From positions 186,001-250,000 of the forward strand of contig QZLF01000001.1 in NCBI GenBank assembly GCA_016771945.1: DNA of 64,000 nucleotides. Reading direction: 5' to 3'. This DNA is from Candidatus Leucobacter sulfamidivorax. GTDB taxonomy: Bacteria; Actinomycetota; Actinomycetes; Actinomycetales; Microbacteriaceae. Both the position numbers and the translations under genes were made by a program. Below are positions 36,605-45,872 of this stretch, one piece after another. The notes beneath the pieces are model-generated. The model ran no database searches. It saw only the letters and a list, made by a program, of their open reading frames with translations, and was not told the origin of the DNA. The stretch's first letter is position 1, and each line of letters opens with the position of its first letter.

Positions 36605-37567
36605 TCAGGCCAGCCAGGGCACCGAGGGCAGCACGACCCAGTAGAGCGCGCCGAGGGCGACGAGCACCGCACCGAGCAGGACGAGCACGAGCATGCGGGA
36701 CGCCTTCCGTCGCGGGCCACGGGTCGCCAGCAGCAGCCCCATCGTCGCGGCGCCGACCACCATGCCGCCGAGATGCGCCTGCCACGAGATCGCGGCGCCC
36801 GGCAGCAGCCCGATGGCGAAGTTGATCGCGACGAGCACCGCCAGGGAGACGATGCTCACCCCGGCCGCGCGGTGGGCGATGAGCGTCGCGGCCATCACGC
36901 CGAAGATCGCCCCCGATGCGCCCACGGTCGGCACTCCGATGGTGGAGGGATCCGCGTAGGCCCAGAGCATGACGCCGAGGGATCCGCCGAGACCGGAGAA
37001 GAGGTACAGCGTCAGGAAGGCGGCCCGGCCGATGACCTGCTCGAGATGGCGGCCGAACAGCCACAACGCGTACATGTTGAACAGCACGTGGAACAGGAAA
37101 CCGGTCGAGTGCGTGAAGACCGAGGTCAGCATGCGCCACGGCTCGAAGGCGACGTCGCTGTAGCGCAGGGCGGACACCCAGTCGGGCAGCGAGTAGACCG
37201 GCGCGTACCAGAGCGCGTGGGTCACCTCGTTCTCGCCGAGCCAGTTGCTCAGCAGCTGCGCGACGAAGACCAGCCCGCAGACCGCCATGACCGCATACGT
37301 CACGACCGGCGTTCCGCGGTCGCCGACTCGGCGCGCGGTCGCGCGGCTCGAGCGGGCCATCCGCTGCCCGGTGCTCGGCTTGGCCTCGCGCACGCAATCC
37401 GGGCAGAGCACGCCGACCGCAGACACCGTCTGGCACTGCGTGCAGATGGTGTTGCCGCAGCGCTGGCAGAGCGTCAGGCTCGGGCGGTCGGGATGCCGGT
37501 AGCAGACGTCGTCGGGGCCGAGATCGGCCCGTTCGCCGAACTGCGGCGCCGATCCGCCCCCGGACAC
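36605..37567 (-). CDS. Rhomboid-family intramembrane serine protease with N-terminal zinc finger
   Basis: 320 residues. The N-terminal 65 residues have a B-box-like Cys/His cluster (CYRHPDR, CQRCGNTICTQCQ, LCPDC). About six membrane helices follow, with the rhomboid GASGAIFG serine motif, an HxxxN-type HVLFNMYAL block and a late AHLGGM histidine. It cleaves membrane proteins within the bilayer. Position between crgA and the cyclophilin gene is conserved in actinobacteria. Confidence 0.93.
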   Translation of the reverse strand: MSGGGSAPQFGERADLGPDDVCYRHPDRPSLTLCQRCGNTICTQCQTVSAVGVLCPDCVREAKPSTGQRMARSSRATARRVGDRGTPVVTYAVMAVCGLVFVAQLLSNWLGENEVTHALWYAPVYSLPDWVSALRYSDVAFEPWRMLTSVFTHSTGFLFHVLFNMYALWLFGRHLEQVIGRAAFLTLYLFSGLGGSLGVMLWAYADPSTIGVPTVGASGAIFGVMAATLIAHRAAGVSIVSLAVLVAINFAIGLLPGAAISWQAHLGGMVVGAATMGLLLATRGPRRKASRMLVLVLLGAVLVALGALYWVVLPSVPWLA

Positions 37568-37572
37568 CGGGG

Positions 37573-38082
37573 TCAGGCCTCGACGACGTCGACGCCCGTG
37601 ATCACCACGTCGTCGACCGGGCGGTCCATGGCGCCCACGGGCACCGCGGCGATGGCGTCGACCACGGCCTTCGAGGCGTCGTCGGCGACCTCGCCGAAGA
37701 TGGTGTGCTTGCCGGTCAGCCAGCCCGGGGCGGTCGTCGTGATGAAGAACTGCGAGCCGTTGGTTCCCGCGAGGCGGCCGGTCATGTCGGGGCGCTTGCC
37801 GGCATTCGCCATGGCGAGCTGGTACTTGCGGTCGAAGACGAGCTCGGGGTGGATCTCGTCGTCGAAGGTGTAGCCGGGGCCGCCCGTGCCGGTGCCGGTC
37901 GGATCGCCGCCCTGGATCATGAAGTCCTCGATGATGCGGTGGAAGATCACGCCGTCGTAGAAGCCCTTGTTCGCCAGGTCGACGAAGTTCTTGACGGTCT
38001 TGGGGGCGTGGTCGCCGAAGAGGTTCAGCACGACGTCGCCGTGATTGGTGTGGACGGTCGCGACAGCGGTGTGAAGAGTCAT
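37573..38082 (-). CDS. ppiA: Cyclophilin-type peptidyl-prolyl cis-trans isomerase
   Basis: 169 residues; cyclophilin core with [26 protein letters not shown] and a HTIFGEV block containing catalytic Arg/Phe/His positions. No signal peptide, so cytoplasmic. TAGACT lies 7 nt before the ATG at 38082, another leaderless-type promoter; the longer upstream frame is not credible. Confidence 0.95.
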   Translation of the reverse strand: MTLHTAVATVHTNHGDVVLNLFGDHAPKTVKNFVDLANKGFYDGVIFHRIIEDFMIQGGDPTGTGTGGPGYTFDDEIHPELVFDRKYQLAMANAGKRPDMTGRLAGTNGSQFFITTTAPGWLTGKHTIFGEVADDASKAVVDAIAAVPVGAMDRPVDDVVITGVDVVEA

Positions 38083-38242
38083 GCCTGCCAGTCTAGAGCG
38101 TGCGGCACCTCCTCGTCCGCCCGGCGCGAGGCGGGCGAGGGGCGCGCTCCCCTGGGAATCCGCTCCGCCCGTGGGCGCACCGCCCCGCGCTTCGGTGTAG
38201 CGTTGAGGGAAGCGGAATTCGCACGGAAGGCGGAGGTTCTCA

Positions 38243-38758
38243 ATGTCTCTCTCTCGCAAGCGTCGTCGTGAGTTGCGTCGACTGCGCTCCCAGACTCAGG
38301 ACCTGCTCGATCAGCAGCGCGTCGTGCTCGCGCAGGCCGGCTCGGTGCTGCAGGAGGCCGGCCGCCAGGCGAGGCGCCTCGGCGACGAGCACGTCGCCCC
38401 CCGCGTCCACGACGCCATCGAGGGCGTGCGCCCGACGGTCGATCGCGGTGTGCTGCAGGCCCGCCGGGCCGCCGACAACGTGCGCCGCCTGAGCGCCCCC
38501 GTCGTCGCGGGCGCGCTCGCCGGCACCGTCCGCGCGCTCGAGCGCCTCGAGAACCAGGACGCCGCGCGGCAGCTGCGCGGCTTCGGCGAGCGGCGGGGCA
38601 TCCTCGCACCCGTGAAGAAGAAGCGCCGGGTCGGCCCGATCATCGCGATCGTCGCGGGCGTGACCGCGGCCGCGGGCGTCGGCTACGTGCTGTGGCAGGC
38701 GTTCCGCAGCGATGACGAGCTCTGGATCGCTCCGGAGGAACCCGCTCCGCTCGACTGA
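38243..38758 (+). CDS. Basic coiled protein with C-terminal transmembrane helix
   Basis: 171 residues. A very basic N-terminus ([12 protein letters not shown]), a helical amphipathic middle resembling YtxH-like or DUF-type envelope proteins, one hydrophobic helix near the end ([22 protein letters not shown]) and a short acidic tail. Commonly found next to ppiA in Microbacteriaceae. No established function. GAAGGCGGAGG precedes the start. Confidence 0.75.
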   Translation: MSLSRKRRRELRRLRSQTQDLLDQQRVVLAQAGSVLQEAGRQARRLGDEHVAPRVHDAIEGVRPTVDRGVLQARRAADNVRRLSAPVVAGALAGTVRALERLENQDAARQLRGFGERRGILAPVKKKRRVGPIIAIVAGVTAAAGVGYVLWQAFRSDDELWIAPEEPAPLD

Positions 38759-38818
38759 CCCATTCCGGATCCGGGCCGCCGGGCGTCGAGCGGCCGGGCT
38801 CGCGAGGTCGCCCGAGCC

Positions 38819-38834
38819 GGGGCGGATCCGCCCC
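38819..38834. terminator. 16-bp perfect palindrome between convergent genes
   Basis: GGGGCGGATCCGCCCC lies in the 89-nt gap between the convergent basic membrane protein and Nudix genes. A CCGGATCCGG palindrome occurs about 50 nt earlier. Candidate shared terminator without a U-tract. Confidence 0.45.
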
Positions 38835-38847
38835 TCTGCCTGGCGGT

Positions 38848-39315
38848 CTACTTGGCGGTGCGGTTCTGCCGCCGCTGCGCGCCGCCGCGGGCGCGGGCAT
38901 CGATTCCGGCCATGCGCAGTCCGGTCTGCACGAGGGAGAGCGTGCGCAGGGCGCGCACCTCGCGCAGCGAGACCCAGCGCGCCTCGTCGGAGGAGCCGTC
39001 GATCTCGTGCCGCAGGGGCCCGTCCTTCACCGAGGCCCGGTACACGATTCGGATCGTGTGCAGTTCGGGCTCGATGCCCTCGGGCACCTCTTCGCGCACC
39101 ATGACGCGGGAGTCGACGCCGAGCAGCTTCCCGACGCGGGCCTCGAGGCCGGTCTCCTCCAGCACCTCGCGCACGACGGCGTCGCGCGGATCCTCGCCGC
39201 TCTCGAGCCCGCCGCCCGGCAGCGTCCACCCGTGCATGTGGCCGCGCCGCCAGTGGGTGAGCAGCAGGCGACCCCGCCGCTCGACCACCGCATATGCGGC
39301 CACTCTCAGATCCAT
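38848..39315 (-). CDS. Nudix hydrolase
   Basis: 155 residues. Complete Nudix box at about 35-57 (GGLESGEDPRDAVVREVLEE followed by TGL), matching GX5EX7REUXEEXGU. It hydrolyses nucleoside diphosphate-linked substrates; short MutT-like enzymes often sanitise oxidised nucleotides. The C-terminal basic tail (RARGGAQRRQNRTAK) is not part of the fold. Stands alone between convergent neighbours. Confidence 0.93.
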   Translation of the reverse strand: MDLRVAAYAVVERRGRLLLTHWRRGHMHGWTLPGGGLESGEDPRDAVVREVLEETGLEARVGKLLGVDSRVMVREEVPEGIEPELHTIRIVYRASVKDGPLRHEIDGSSDEARWVSLREVRALRTLSLVQTGLRMAGIDARARGGAQRRQNRTAK

Positions 39316-39383
39316 GCTTCGAGCCTAGCCTGCCCGCGGCGGCCCGAATGCCACTCTCGGATGCCGTCCGCGGGGCGTCCCGG

Positions 39384-40442
39384 CTACCCGGCGGCGGACC
39401 ATCCCCGCAGCCATCGCTCGAGGCGGCGATAGGCCTCGGCGCGCGCATCGGGCGCCGAGAGGAAGACGTCGTGCAGGGCGCCGTCGATGCGCTCCACCGT
39501 CACGCTGCGGCCGAGCCGCAGCGCCGCGCTCGCGACCCCGTCCAGGTCGAGCACCGTGTCGCAGCGGGTCATCTCCTCGCGCCAGTTCAGCCCGAACAGC
39601 GAGCGCGCCGAGAGCAGCACGCAGCTCGGCGCGCCGACCTCCAGGCCGGCATCCACCCGGGCATGCCCGGCCAGGATCGCGCTCAGCCAGCCGGCCCGCA
39701 CCGGCATGGTCTGCGCAGGCCTCCAGTCGAGATCCACCGACTCCTGCTCCCCGGGGGCGGCGACGAGCTGCTGCGCGCGATGGTAGAAGCCGAGGTCGAG
39801 CTGCGGCAGCGCCAGCTCGCGGGGGGTGAACTTGGCCCGCAGGTTCACGACCGGCGCGAGCGCCCGGCGGGCGGCCCCGCCGATCTGCAGGGCGAGCCAC
39901 GGGCTGTTCAGCAGCAGCGCGTCGGCGATCCCGGGATGCCGGTCGGCCCAGAGGCTCAGGATCAGCCCACCGGTCGAATGCCCGAAGAGCGCGAGGCGGC
40001 GCGGTCCCGCGCGACCGGGCGCCGGAGCCCCGGACGCCGCGGCGCCGGGCGGCTGCGAGTCGGGCACCTCGTACCCCATGACGGCGAGCGCCTGCTCGAT
40101 CTCGACGCCGTAGTCGTCGAGGTGCTCGATGTAGCCGGGGGTCTGGCCCTCGTGCAGGCTGCGGCCGTACTTGCGCAGATCGAGCGCGAAGAATCGGGCA
40201 CCGCGATCCGTGAAGAAGCGGGCCAGGTCGCGCTGGAAGAAGTAGTCGCTCCAGCCGTGCACGTAGAGCACGTCGACGTCCTCGAGCGGACGGGCGAGCG
40301 CGACGAGTCGGGACCAGAATCCGAGCGGCCGCGGCAGCGAGCGCACGAGCGTCGCGGTGAGCGGCCCCTCGTCGTCGGCGCCGAGGTCGAGATCCAGGCG
40401 CTCGAAGCCCTCGCCGAGGATGTCGGGGGCCCACTCGCTCAC
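39384..40442 (-). CDS. Alpha/beta hydrolase (lysophospholipase-like)
   Basis: 352 residues. Oxyanion region VLYVHGWSDYF, nucleophile elbow FGHSTGG, and a late histidine in GALHDVFLS. The HGWSDYFFQ and DLRKYGRS segments resemble the serine aminopeptidase/monoglyceride lipase group. Natural substrate unknown. It lies 9 nt downstream of the EamA transporter gene, so the two may be cotranscribed. Confidence 0.85.
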   Translation of the reverse strand: MSEWAPDILGEGFERLDLDLGADDEGPLTATLVRSLPRPLGFWSRLVALARPLEDVDVLYVHGWSDYFFQRDLARFFTDRGARFFALDLRKYGRSLHEGQTPGYIEHLDDYGVEIEQALAVMGYEVPDSQPPGAAASGAPAPGRAGPRRLALFGHSTGGLILSLWADRHPGIADALLLNSPWLALQIGGAARRALAPVVNLRAKFTPRELALPQLDLGFYHRAQQLVAAPGEQESVDLDWRPAQTMPVRAGWLSAILAGHARVDAGLEVGAPSCVLLSARSLFGLNWREEMTRCDTVLDLDGVASAALRLGRSVTVERIDGALHDVFLSAPDARAEAYRRLERWLRGWSAAG

Positions 40443-40451
40443 GGCCTCAGC

Positions 40452-41342
40452 CTACAGTCCGCGCTTCGCCCTGCTCCGGCGCACGGCCGCCCCCGCCACG
40501 ATCACGTTGCTCGCCACCACGAGCGCGACGCCCAGGAGCTCGACCGGCGAGAGCGCCTGGTGCAGCACCACCCAGCCGAGCAGCACGGCCCAGACGGGAT
40601 GCAGGCTCGTGAGCGTGCTGAAGAGGCCCGGCGTCAATCGGCGCAGCGCCATGAGGTCGAGGGTGTAGGGCACCACCGAGGAGAGCACCGCGCCGACGAG
40701 CAGGAAGCCCAGAGCCCACAGCGGAGGCGTGTGGGCGACGAGCCAAAACACCGCGAAGGGGAGCAGGAGCACCGCCGAGATCAGGTTCGCCGCGGCGGTG
40801 CCCTGCACCCCGGACAGCTCCGCGCCGAGCCGTCGGCTGAGCAGGATGTACGCCGCCCAGGTGAGGGCGGCGGCCAGGGCGAAGGCGATCCCCGCCACGT
40901 CGGTGCTCGGCCCGGGCTGCACGATCACCACGACCCCCACCGCGGCGAGCACCGCGCACCCGATGTCGATCAGGCGGCGGGAGGTCGCGATCGCCACCCC
41001 GAGGGGACCGAGGAACTCGAGGGTGACGGTGAGACCGGTGCCGATGCGCTCGAAGGCCGCGTAGACGCAGATGCCCATGACGCTGAACACGAGCGCGAGC
41101 GCCGCCACGAGCAGCCACTGCGACCGGGTGAAGGCGCGCAGTCGCGGGCGGGCGAGCAGCAGGTAGATCGCCGCCACGAAGAGCTGGCGGATCGAGACCA
41201 CGCCCACGGGCCCCAGCACGGGGAAGGTGAGCGCCCCGACCGAGGCGCCGAACTGCATGCTCGCCGAGCTGCCGGCGGCGAGCGCGACGCCGGATCCTGT
41301 TCGGCTCTCGTCACCCGCGAGGGCGCGGATCGGGCGGCTCAT
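40452..41342 (-). CDS. EamA-family transporter, RhtA-like
   Basis: 296 residues with ten hydrophobic helices in two EamA repeats (LEFLGPLGVAIATSR typical of RhtA-type threonine/homoserine exporters). It is likely cotranscribed with the downstream alpha/beta hydrolase (9-nt gap). Substrate inferred only from family. Confidence 0.9.
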   Translation of the reverse strand: MSRPIRALAGDESRTGSGVALAAGSSASMQFGASVGALTFPVLGPVGVVSIRQLFVAAIYLLLARPRLRAFTRSQWLLVAALALVFSVMGICVYAAFERIGTGLTVTLEFLGPLGVAIATSRRLIDIGCAVLAAVGVVVIVQPGPSTDVAGIAFALAAALTWAAYILLSRRLGAELSGVQGTAAANLISAVLLLPFAVFWLVAHTPPLWALGFLLVGAVLSSVVPYTLDLMALRRLTPGLFSTLTSLHPVWAVLLGWVVLHQALSPVELLGVALVVASNVIVAGAAVRRSRAKRGL

Positions 41343-41474
41343 CCGGCCACTGTATTGCGCCGACGACCGCCGCGGAGCCCGCGTTGTACTTGCCGCAACG
41401 GAGCCGCGCTTTGCCGGAGCGGCGAGCCCGGCGATGTGCCGCGAGCAGCGGGCCGATCGGGCCGGGGGAGGGGA

Positions 41475-41834
41475 TCAGTCCTCGAGCAGCGCGATCGCTA
41501 TGCGGTCGATGATCCACGCGGCCACGCCGACAACGGCGGGGATCGCGAGGTCGAGGAGGAAGAGGCCGGTCCCCACGCCCACGAAGAGGACGGCCTCGAT
41601 CACCAGCTTCGCCACCGCGGGCAGCGGCACCGCCGCCTTGGGCGAGAGGAAGACTCCCCAGAAGGTCGCCACGACGACCACGCCGCCGATCGCGATCAGC
41701 CAGCCCCACCACTGCGGGAAGAGGCGCATGGCGATGACCGCCACGCCCACGAGCAGGGCGAGCTCGATCACGAAGCGCACCGCCAGCGCGATCGCGAGAC
41801 CGGGCGGGGCGTCGGGGCGGAGGGCGCCGCTCAT
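41475..41834 (-). CDS. YrdB-family (DUF2568) membrane protein
   Basis: 119 residues and four hydrophobic helices. The pattern RFVIELALLVGVAVIAMRLFP and KLVIEAVLFVGVGTGLFLL fits DUF2568. Function unknown. It lies alone, 132 nt upstream (in its own strand sense) of the EamA gene. Confidence 0.8.
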   Translation of the reverse strand: MSGALRPDAPPGLAIALAVRFVIELALLVGVAVIAMRLFPQWWGWLIAIGGVVVVATFWGVFLSPKAAVPLPAVAKLVIEAVLFVGVGTGLFLLDLAIPAVVGVAAWIIDRIAIALLED

Positions 41835-41891
41835 GCGCCGCTCCGCCGCCGCCCCGTCGGCCGCTGCTCGATGCCGATCATCTTCCGCCGT

Positions 41892-42248
41892 TCAGCGCGG
41901 GGGAAGGGACTTGTAGAAGACGATCCCGTTGCCCTGGCTGTCGTAGGTCACCGCGCGGCGCTCGTGGGCGTCGTCGTACGGCGCACGCGCGATCCCGCCG
42001 CCGTGCTCGTCCACGGCCGCAGCCGCGCCGTCGACGTCGTCGGTCTTGATGCCGACGACGACCTGGCCGGGGATCGGGTGGTCGAGCGGGGTCGCGAGCG
42101 CGAGGGTGATCGTGCCGCCGTCGAGGGCGGCGAAGTGATCCCCGTCGCGGAACTTCAGCGGAAAGCCGAGGGTCTCCGTGTAGAACTTGATCGACTCCTC
42201 GAGATCGTCCGTGGCCAGCACCACCATCTTCACCTGCATGTCGCCCAT
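41892..42248 (-). CDS. VOC/glyoxalase-fold protein
   Basis: 118 residues: a single VOC module (VLATDDLEESIKFYTETLGFPLKF ... QGNGIVFYKS is the usual beta-alpha-beta-beta pair). The metal-ligand positions are not obviously complete. GAGGGAGAC lies upstream of ATG 42248. Probably a small lyase, isomerase or resistance-type binding protein; substrate unknown. Confidence 0.82.
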   Translation of the reverse strand: MGDMQVKMVVLATDDLEESIKFYTETLGFPLKFRDGDHFAALDGGTITLALATPLDHPIPGQVVVGIKTDDVDGAAAAVDEHGGGIARAPYDDAHERRAVTYDSQGNGIVFYKSLPPR

Positions 42249-42456
42249 GATGTCTCCCTCTTCCCGTCTTCGCTCGGATGCCCGGCGCGGCGCGATGATG
42301 CGCGATCGCCCGGGTACCTCCAGGGTAGCCCTCGCCGTTCCCCCGCGGGAGGGCAGTTGAGGCCGGCGAGAGGGAGGCGCCCGCCCGGGTCGAGAGGCGT
42401 CGACGGAGGCCCGGTCAGCGATGTCGCCCGTCACGATCGCCGTCCTGGTCACGGTG

Positions 42457-43290
42457 TCAGTCCAGGCGCGCCGCCCAGGCCCGGGGAGGGGCGCCCTCCC
42501 GCTGCGCGAACACCCGGGAGAAGGAGCTGCTCGTGTACCCGAGCTCGGCGGCCACCTGCGCGACGGCTCGCCCCTCGCGCAGCTGCCGGCGCGCGAGCGA
42601 CATCCGCCAGCCGGTGAGGTAGTCGTGCGGCGTGGCGCCGACGAGCTCGCGGAAGCGCTGCGCGAATGCGCTGCGCGACATGCCCGCCCGGCCCGCGAGC
42701 GACTCGAGCGTCCAGCCGCGGCCCGGATCCTCGTGCATGCCGGCGAGCGCACGCGCGAGCTGCGGATCGGAGAGCCCGGCGATGAGCCCGGGCGACAGCC
42801 CGATGTCCCGCGGGTGGTCCAGCAGCCAGCGCAGCAGCTTCAGCAGCGCGATCTCGAAGAGGCGGTCGACGACGTGGCGGCGCCCGCAGCGGAACTCGTC
42901 GATCTCGGCGAACAGCAGCTCGAGCGAGCGGTCGAGGCCCGCGACCTCGGCGATCGGAACGGTGACGGCATCGGGGAGCGCCCGCACCAGCGGATGCTCG
43001 GCGCCGCCGTCGAACTCGAGCTCGGCGCAGGCCAGCTCCACGCCCGGCCCCGCGTGGAAGACGTGCTCGAACGCCCGCGGGTAGAACAGCAGGCTCGGCC
43101 CTTCGACGGAGCGCAGGGCGGGACGGCCCTCGTCGCCCACGAGCAGCCGGCCCGACCGCAGGACGTGCAGGAAGCCGCGGCCCGGCTCGGCCGCGTAGCG
43201 CTGGGTGTCGCGCAGCGGCCCGAGATGGAACTGCCGCGCCCGCACGGAGAAGCGCTCGAGCACGGCGTCGAGGCGATCGGTGGGCTCCAT
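42457..43290 (-). CDS. AraC-family transcriptional regulator
   Basis: 277 residues: an N-terminal cupin-like ligand domain (AraC_binding type) and a C-terminal double helix-turn-helix (LAGRAGMSRSAFAQRFRELVG ... VAAELGYTSSSFSRVFAQREG). It is divergent from the AhpD-like gene across a 141-nt gap, so it is a good candidate for its activator. Confidence 0.9.
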   Translation of the reverse strand: MEPTDRLDAVLERFSVRARQFHLGPLRDTQRYAAEPGRGFLHVLRSGRLLVGDEGRPALRSVEGPSLLFYPRAFEHVFHAGPGVELACAELEFDGGAEHPLVRALPDAVTVPIAEVAGLDRSLELLFAEIDEFRCGRRHVVDRLFEIALLKLLRWLLDHPRDIGLSPGLIAGLSDPQLARALAGMHEDPGRGWTLESLAGRAGMSRSAFAQRFRELVGATPHDYLTGWRMSLARRQLREGRAVAQVAAELGYTSSSFSRVFAQREGAPPRAWAARLD

Positions 43291-43431
43291 GCGACCAGAT
43301 TAGACGATCTGACAAGAATCATGGACAGAAAGATGCGAATCGGCCATCCGTCGGAGCGAGACTGGGAGCAGCCGGCCCGGAGGGCCCGGCGCTCGGAGCA
43401 GAACGAGAACAGAAGACAGAAGGAGACCATC

Positions 43432-43971
43432 ATGTCGCGCGTACCCCTCATCGATCCCGCCGAAGCCGACGATCGCGTGGGGCCCCTGCTGGGCCGGATC
43501 GACGGCGCCTTCGGCACCGTCCCGAACATGTTCCGCGCGGTCGCGAACTCGCCCGCCGCGCTGCAGTCGATGTGGGGCGCGTTCGGCGCGTTCTCGACCG
43601 GATCGCTCGGCGCCGCCCTGACCGAGCAGATCGCCGTCGCCGTCGCGGACCGCAACCGCTGCCGCTACTGCCTCGCCGCCCACACAGCGCTCGGCGGGAA
43701 CGCCGGCCTCAGCGAGGAGAGTCTCGCCGCCGCGCAGCGCGCCCGCTCCGACGATCCCCGCACGGAGGCGCTGCTGGCCTTCGCCGTCGAGCTCGTCGAG
43801 CATCGCGGCCAGGTGGATGCGCAGAGCGTCGAGGCCCTGCGCGCGCACGGCTGGAGCGACGAGCAGATCGTCGAGACCGTCGCCCAGGTGGCACTGAACC
43901 TGTTCACCAACTACATCAATATCGCCCTCGACGTGCCGGTCGACTTCCCCGAGGTCGCGTTCCAGGGGTGA
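43432..43971 (+). CDS. AhpD-like carboxymuconolactone decarboxylase-family protein
   Basis: 179 residues with the CMD/AhpD redox signature E65-x11-C77-RY-C80-x3-H84 (CRYCLAAH). Such proteins act as peroxidase partners or thiol oxidoreductases; several are induced by stress. AAGGAG lies 8 nt before the ATG. The 3' end overlaps the convergent TetR gene by 56 nt. Confidence 0.9.
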   Translation: MSRVPLIDPAEADDRVGPLLGRIDGAFGTVPNMFRAVANSPAALQSMWGAFGAFSTGSLGAALTEQIAVAVADRNRCRYCLAAHTALGGNAGLSEESLAAAQRARSDDPRTEALLAFAVELVEHRGQVDAQSVEALRAHGWSDEQIVETVAQVALNLFTNYINIALDVPVDFPEVAFQG

Positions 43972-44506
43972 AGGCGGCGCGCACGGCCGCGTCGATGATC
44001 GGCGCGGGGTCGACCGCGGCGTAGCCGCCGAAGACGTGCAGGAACAGGCCCTCGAAGCAGACCGCGACGGCCTGCACCGCGAGCTCCGGATCGGGCGCTC
44101 TCAGCTCGGCGAATGCCGCGAGCACGGGCGCCTCGATGGCGGAACGGCCCTGCGCGAGCGCCGCGCGGACGGCCTCGTCGTGGCCCGCCTCGACGAGCAG
44201 CGCGAGGCGGGCCGAGGTGACGCGGCGGCCGGGACCGACCATCTCCTCGAACAGCTCGACCAGCGCCGCGCTCAACTCGTCGGCGCTCTTCGCGCCGCGC
44301 AGGGCGGCCACCGGCCCGGCCTCGCTCGCGACCATCGCCTCGCACACCCCGACGAGGAGCGCCTCGCGCGTGCGGAAGACGTTCGAGCTCGAGCCCTTCG
44401 GCAGTCCGGCACGACGGTCGACCCGCAGATGGGTGAGCGAGCGGATCCCCTCCTCCGAAAGCAGCTCGATGGCGGCGTCGAGCGCGCGGTCGCGATTGGT
44501 CGGCAC
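43916..44506 (-). CDS. TetR-family transcriptional repressor
   Basis: 196 residues, GTG start. N-terminal TetR helix-turn-helix (LTHLRVDRRAGLPKGSSSNVFRTREALL) and an all-helical ligand-binding C-terminus. The Arg-rich final ~20 residues are encoded in the region that overlaps the AhpD-like gene, so the annotated end may be longer than the ancestral protein. It faces a small membrane protein gene across a large palindrome, which should be its operator. Confidence 0.9.
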   Translation of the reverse strand: MPTNRDRALDAAIELLSEEGIRSLTHLRVDRRAGLPKGSSSNVFRTREALLVGVCEAMVASEAGPVAALRGAKSADELSAALVELFEEMVGPGRRVTSARLALLVEAGHDEAVRAALAQGRSAIEAPVLAAFAELRAPDPELAVQAVAVCFEGLFLHVFGGYAAVDPAPIIDAAVRAAFTPGTRPRGSRPARRGRY

Positions 44507-44515
44507 GTAGCGATG

Positions 44516-44555
44516 ATACTACGGTCATAGTGACAGATCACTACGACCGTAGTAT
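44516..44555. promoter_or_regulatory. 40-bp near-perfect palindrome with two opposed promoters (TetR operator)
   Basis: Arms 44516-44533 and 44538-44555 match at 17 of 18 positions around CAGA. A TAGTAT -10-like hexamer sits at each outer end, one on each strand, each followed by exactly 9 nt and then a start codon (GTG 44506; ATG 44565). One bound TetR dimer pair would close both promoters. Confidence 0.75.
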
Positions 44556-44564
44556 TCTTCGGGC

Positions 44565-44987
44565 ATGGTCACCGTTCTCGCGATCGTCACCGCGGTGCTG
44601 CTGTTCGCGGCGGTCGGGTTCGGTACGGCGAGCCTGCGGCGGTGGTGGATCCGCGCTCCGCGCGGGGTCCCCGTCCCGCGGGTCGTCGCGCACATCTCCC
44701 TGCAACTCGCCGCCATCGGCCTGTGGATCGGCTTCACCGCCACCGGTCGCCTGTGGATCGGGTGGCTCGCGTTCGCCGTCGTCACCGTCGGACAGGTCTT
44801 CGGCGATCTGCTGATGCTCGCGAGCCATCGGAGCAGGCACCCGGAAGCGGGGCGGATCCGCTATGGAACGCTGGCCGCGGACGTGCTCGGCTTCAGCCGG
44901 CCCGCCGCGGCGCTGCACGCGATCGTCGGCGCGCTCGGCTTCTTCCTGATGCTCGTCACCTGCATCGTCGCCGCCGCGATCGGCTGA
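44565..44987 (+). CDS. Small four-helix membrane protein under TetR control
   Basis: 140 residues with about four hydrophobic helices (first: VLAIVTAVLLFAAVGFG). Not recognised as a named family. Divergent from the TetR gene and sharing its palindrome, so it is probably the regulated target; efflux or membrane-stress functions are typical of such pairs, but this is not shown. Confidence 0.75.
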   Translation: MVTVLAIVTAVLLFAAVGFGTASLRRWWIRAPRGVPVPRVVAHISLQLAAIGLWIGFTATGRLWIGWLAFAVVTVGQVFGDLLMLASHRSRHPEAGRIRYGTLAADVLGFSRPAAALHAIVGALGFFLMLVTCIVAAAIG

Positions 44988-45090
44988 CCGCCTCGCCCTG
45001 CCCCGCCTCGCCCTGCCCCGTCGCGACCCGCTCAGCCGCGCCGCCGCGTCCGCCGCGCCGCGGCCTCGCTCGAGGTGGCAGGATCGAGGC

Positions 45091-45795
45091 ATGGCAGGCC
45101 CGGCTGATGCGGATCGGACCCCCGACGGCGAGCTGTACGAGGAGCGGTACCCCGACTCCACGCACATCGAGTGCGTCTGGCAGGCCCGCGCGGTGCGCGA
45201 GGAGCGCTATCTGGTGCCGGCCGTCGAGTACTGGGACCTCTGGTTCGCCCGCCAGGCCGACGGCGGACTCGCCGCGGGCATGTCCGGCCCGACGGTCGGC
45301 CATCGCTGGATCAAGTCGGTCGTCGGGGAGCACGGCTGGGGCGTGCAGCTGCAGGCCCACGTCGTCATGCCGGGCGTCGGGAAGAAGCTGCTGCTCGGCG
45401 GCGAGCAGCGACTCCCCGTCGAGGACGGCTGCGTCGTCATCGGCGCGCATCGCGTCCGGTTCCCCGAGTACGGGGAGCTCGAGGCCTTCACGGAGCGGCT
45501 GCTCGAGCTCGGGATCCTGCGCTCCGACGAGGAGGTGCGGCGGGTGCTGTCGGGCGACGACGTCGGCTACTCCGAGCGCCAGTGGCAGCGACGGGTGCGC
45601 GACGCGACGGGCCTCACCCGGAAGCAGATCGCGCAGCTCGCCCGCGCACGAGACGCCTTCGCCCTGCTGCACCAGGGCGTCGCGCCGGCAGAGTGCGCGG
45701 TGCGGTGCGGCTTCGCGGATCAAGCGCATCTGACGCGATCCCTCGGCCTGCTCCGCGGCGAGACCCCGGGGCGCATCCTCGCCGACCGGAGATGA
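45091..45795 (+). CDS. AraC-like regulator with unusual N-terminal domain
   Basis: 234 residues. C-terminal AraC helix-turn-helix: YSERQWQRRVRDATGLTRKQ, then APAECAVRCGFADQAHLTRS. The N-terminal ~140 residues resemble the short ligand domain of DUF-type AraC regulators in actinobacteria rather than the cupin type. It precedes a VOC gene by 77 nt on the same strand. Confidence 0.82.
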   Translation: MAGPADADRTPDGELYEERYPDSTHIECVWQARAVREERYLVPAVEYWDLWFARQADGGLAAGMSGPTVGHRWIKSVVGEHGWGVQLQAHVVMPGVGKKLLLGGEQRLPVEDGCVVIGAHRVRFPEYGELEAFTERLLELGILRSDEEVRRVLSGDDVGYSERQWQRRVRDATGLTRKQIAQLARARDAFALLHQGVAPAECAVRCGFADQAHLTRSLGLLRGETPGRILADRR

Positions 45796-45872
45796 CGGAA
45801 ATCTTCAATCGGGCGCCCGCCGCTCCCTGATCGAATGGGGTCATCCCATCCGATACCGAGAAGGAGCACCCG

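Noticed and set aside
41391-41410. Inverted repeat CGTTG-N9-CAACG in a 132-nt gap
   Set aside because: Short arms of this size occur often by chance in this composition; no adjacent regulator.
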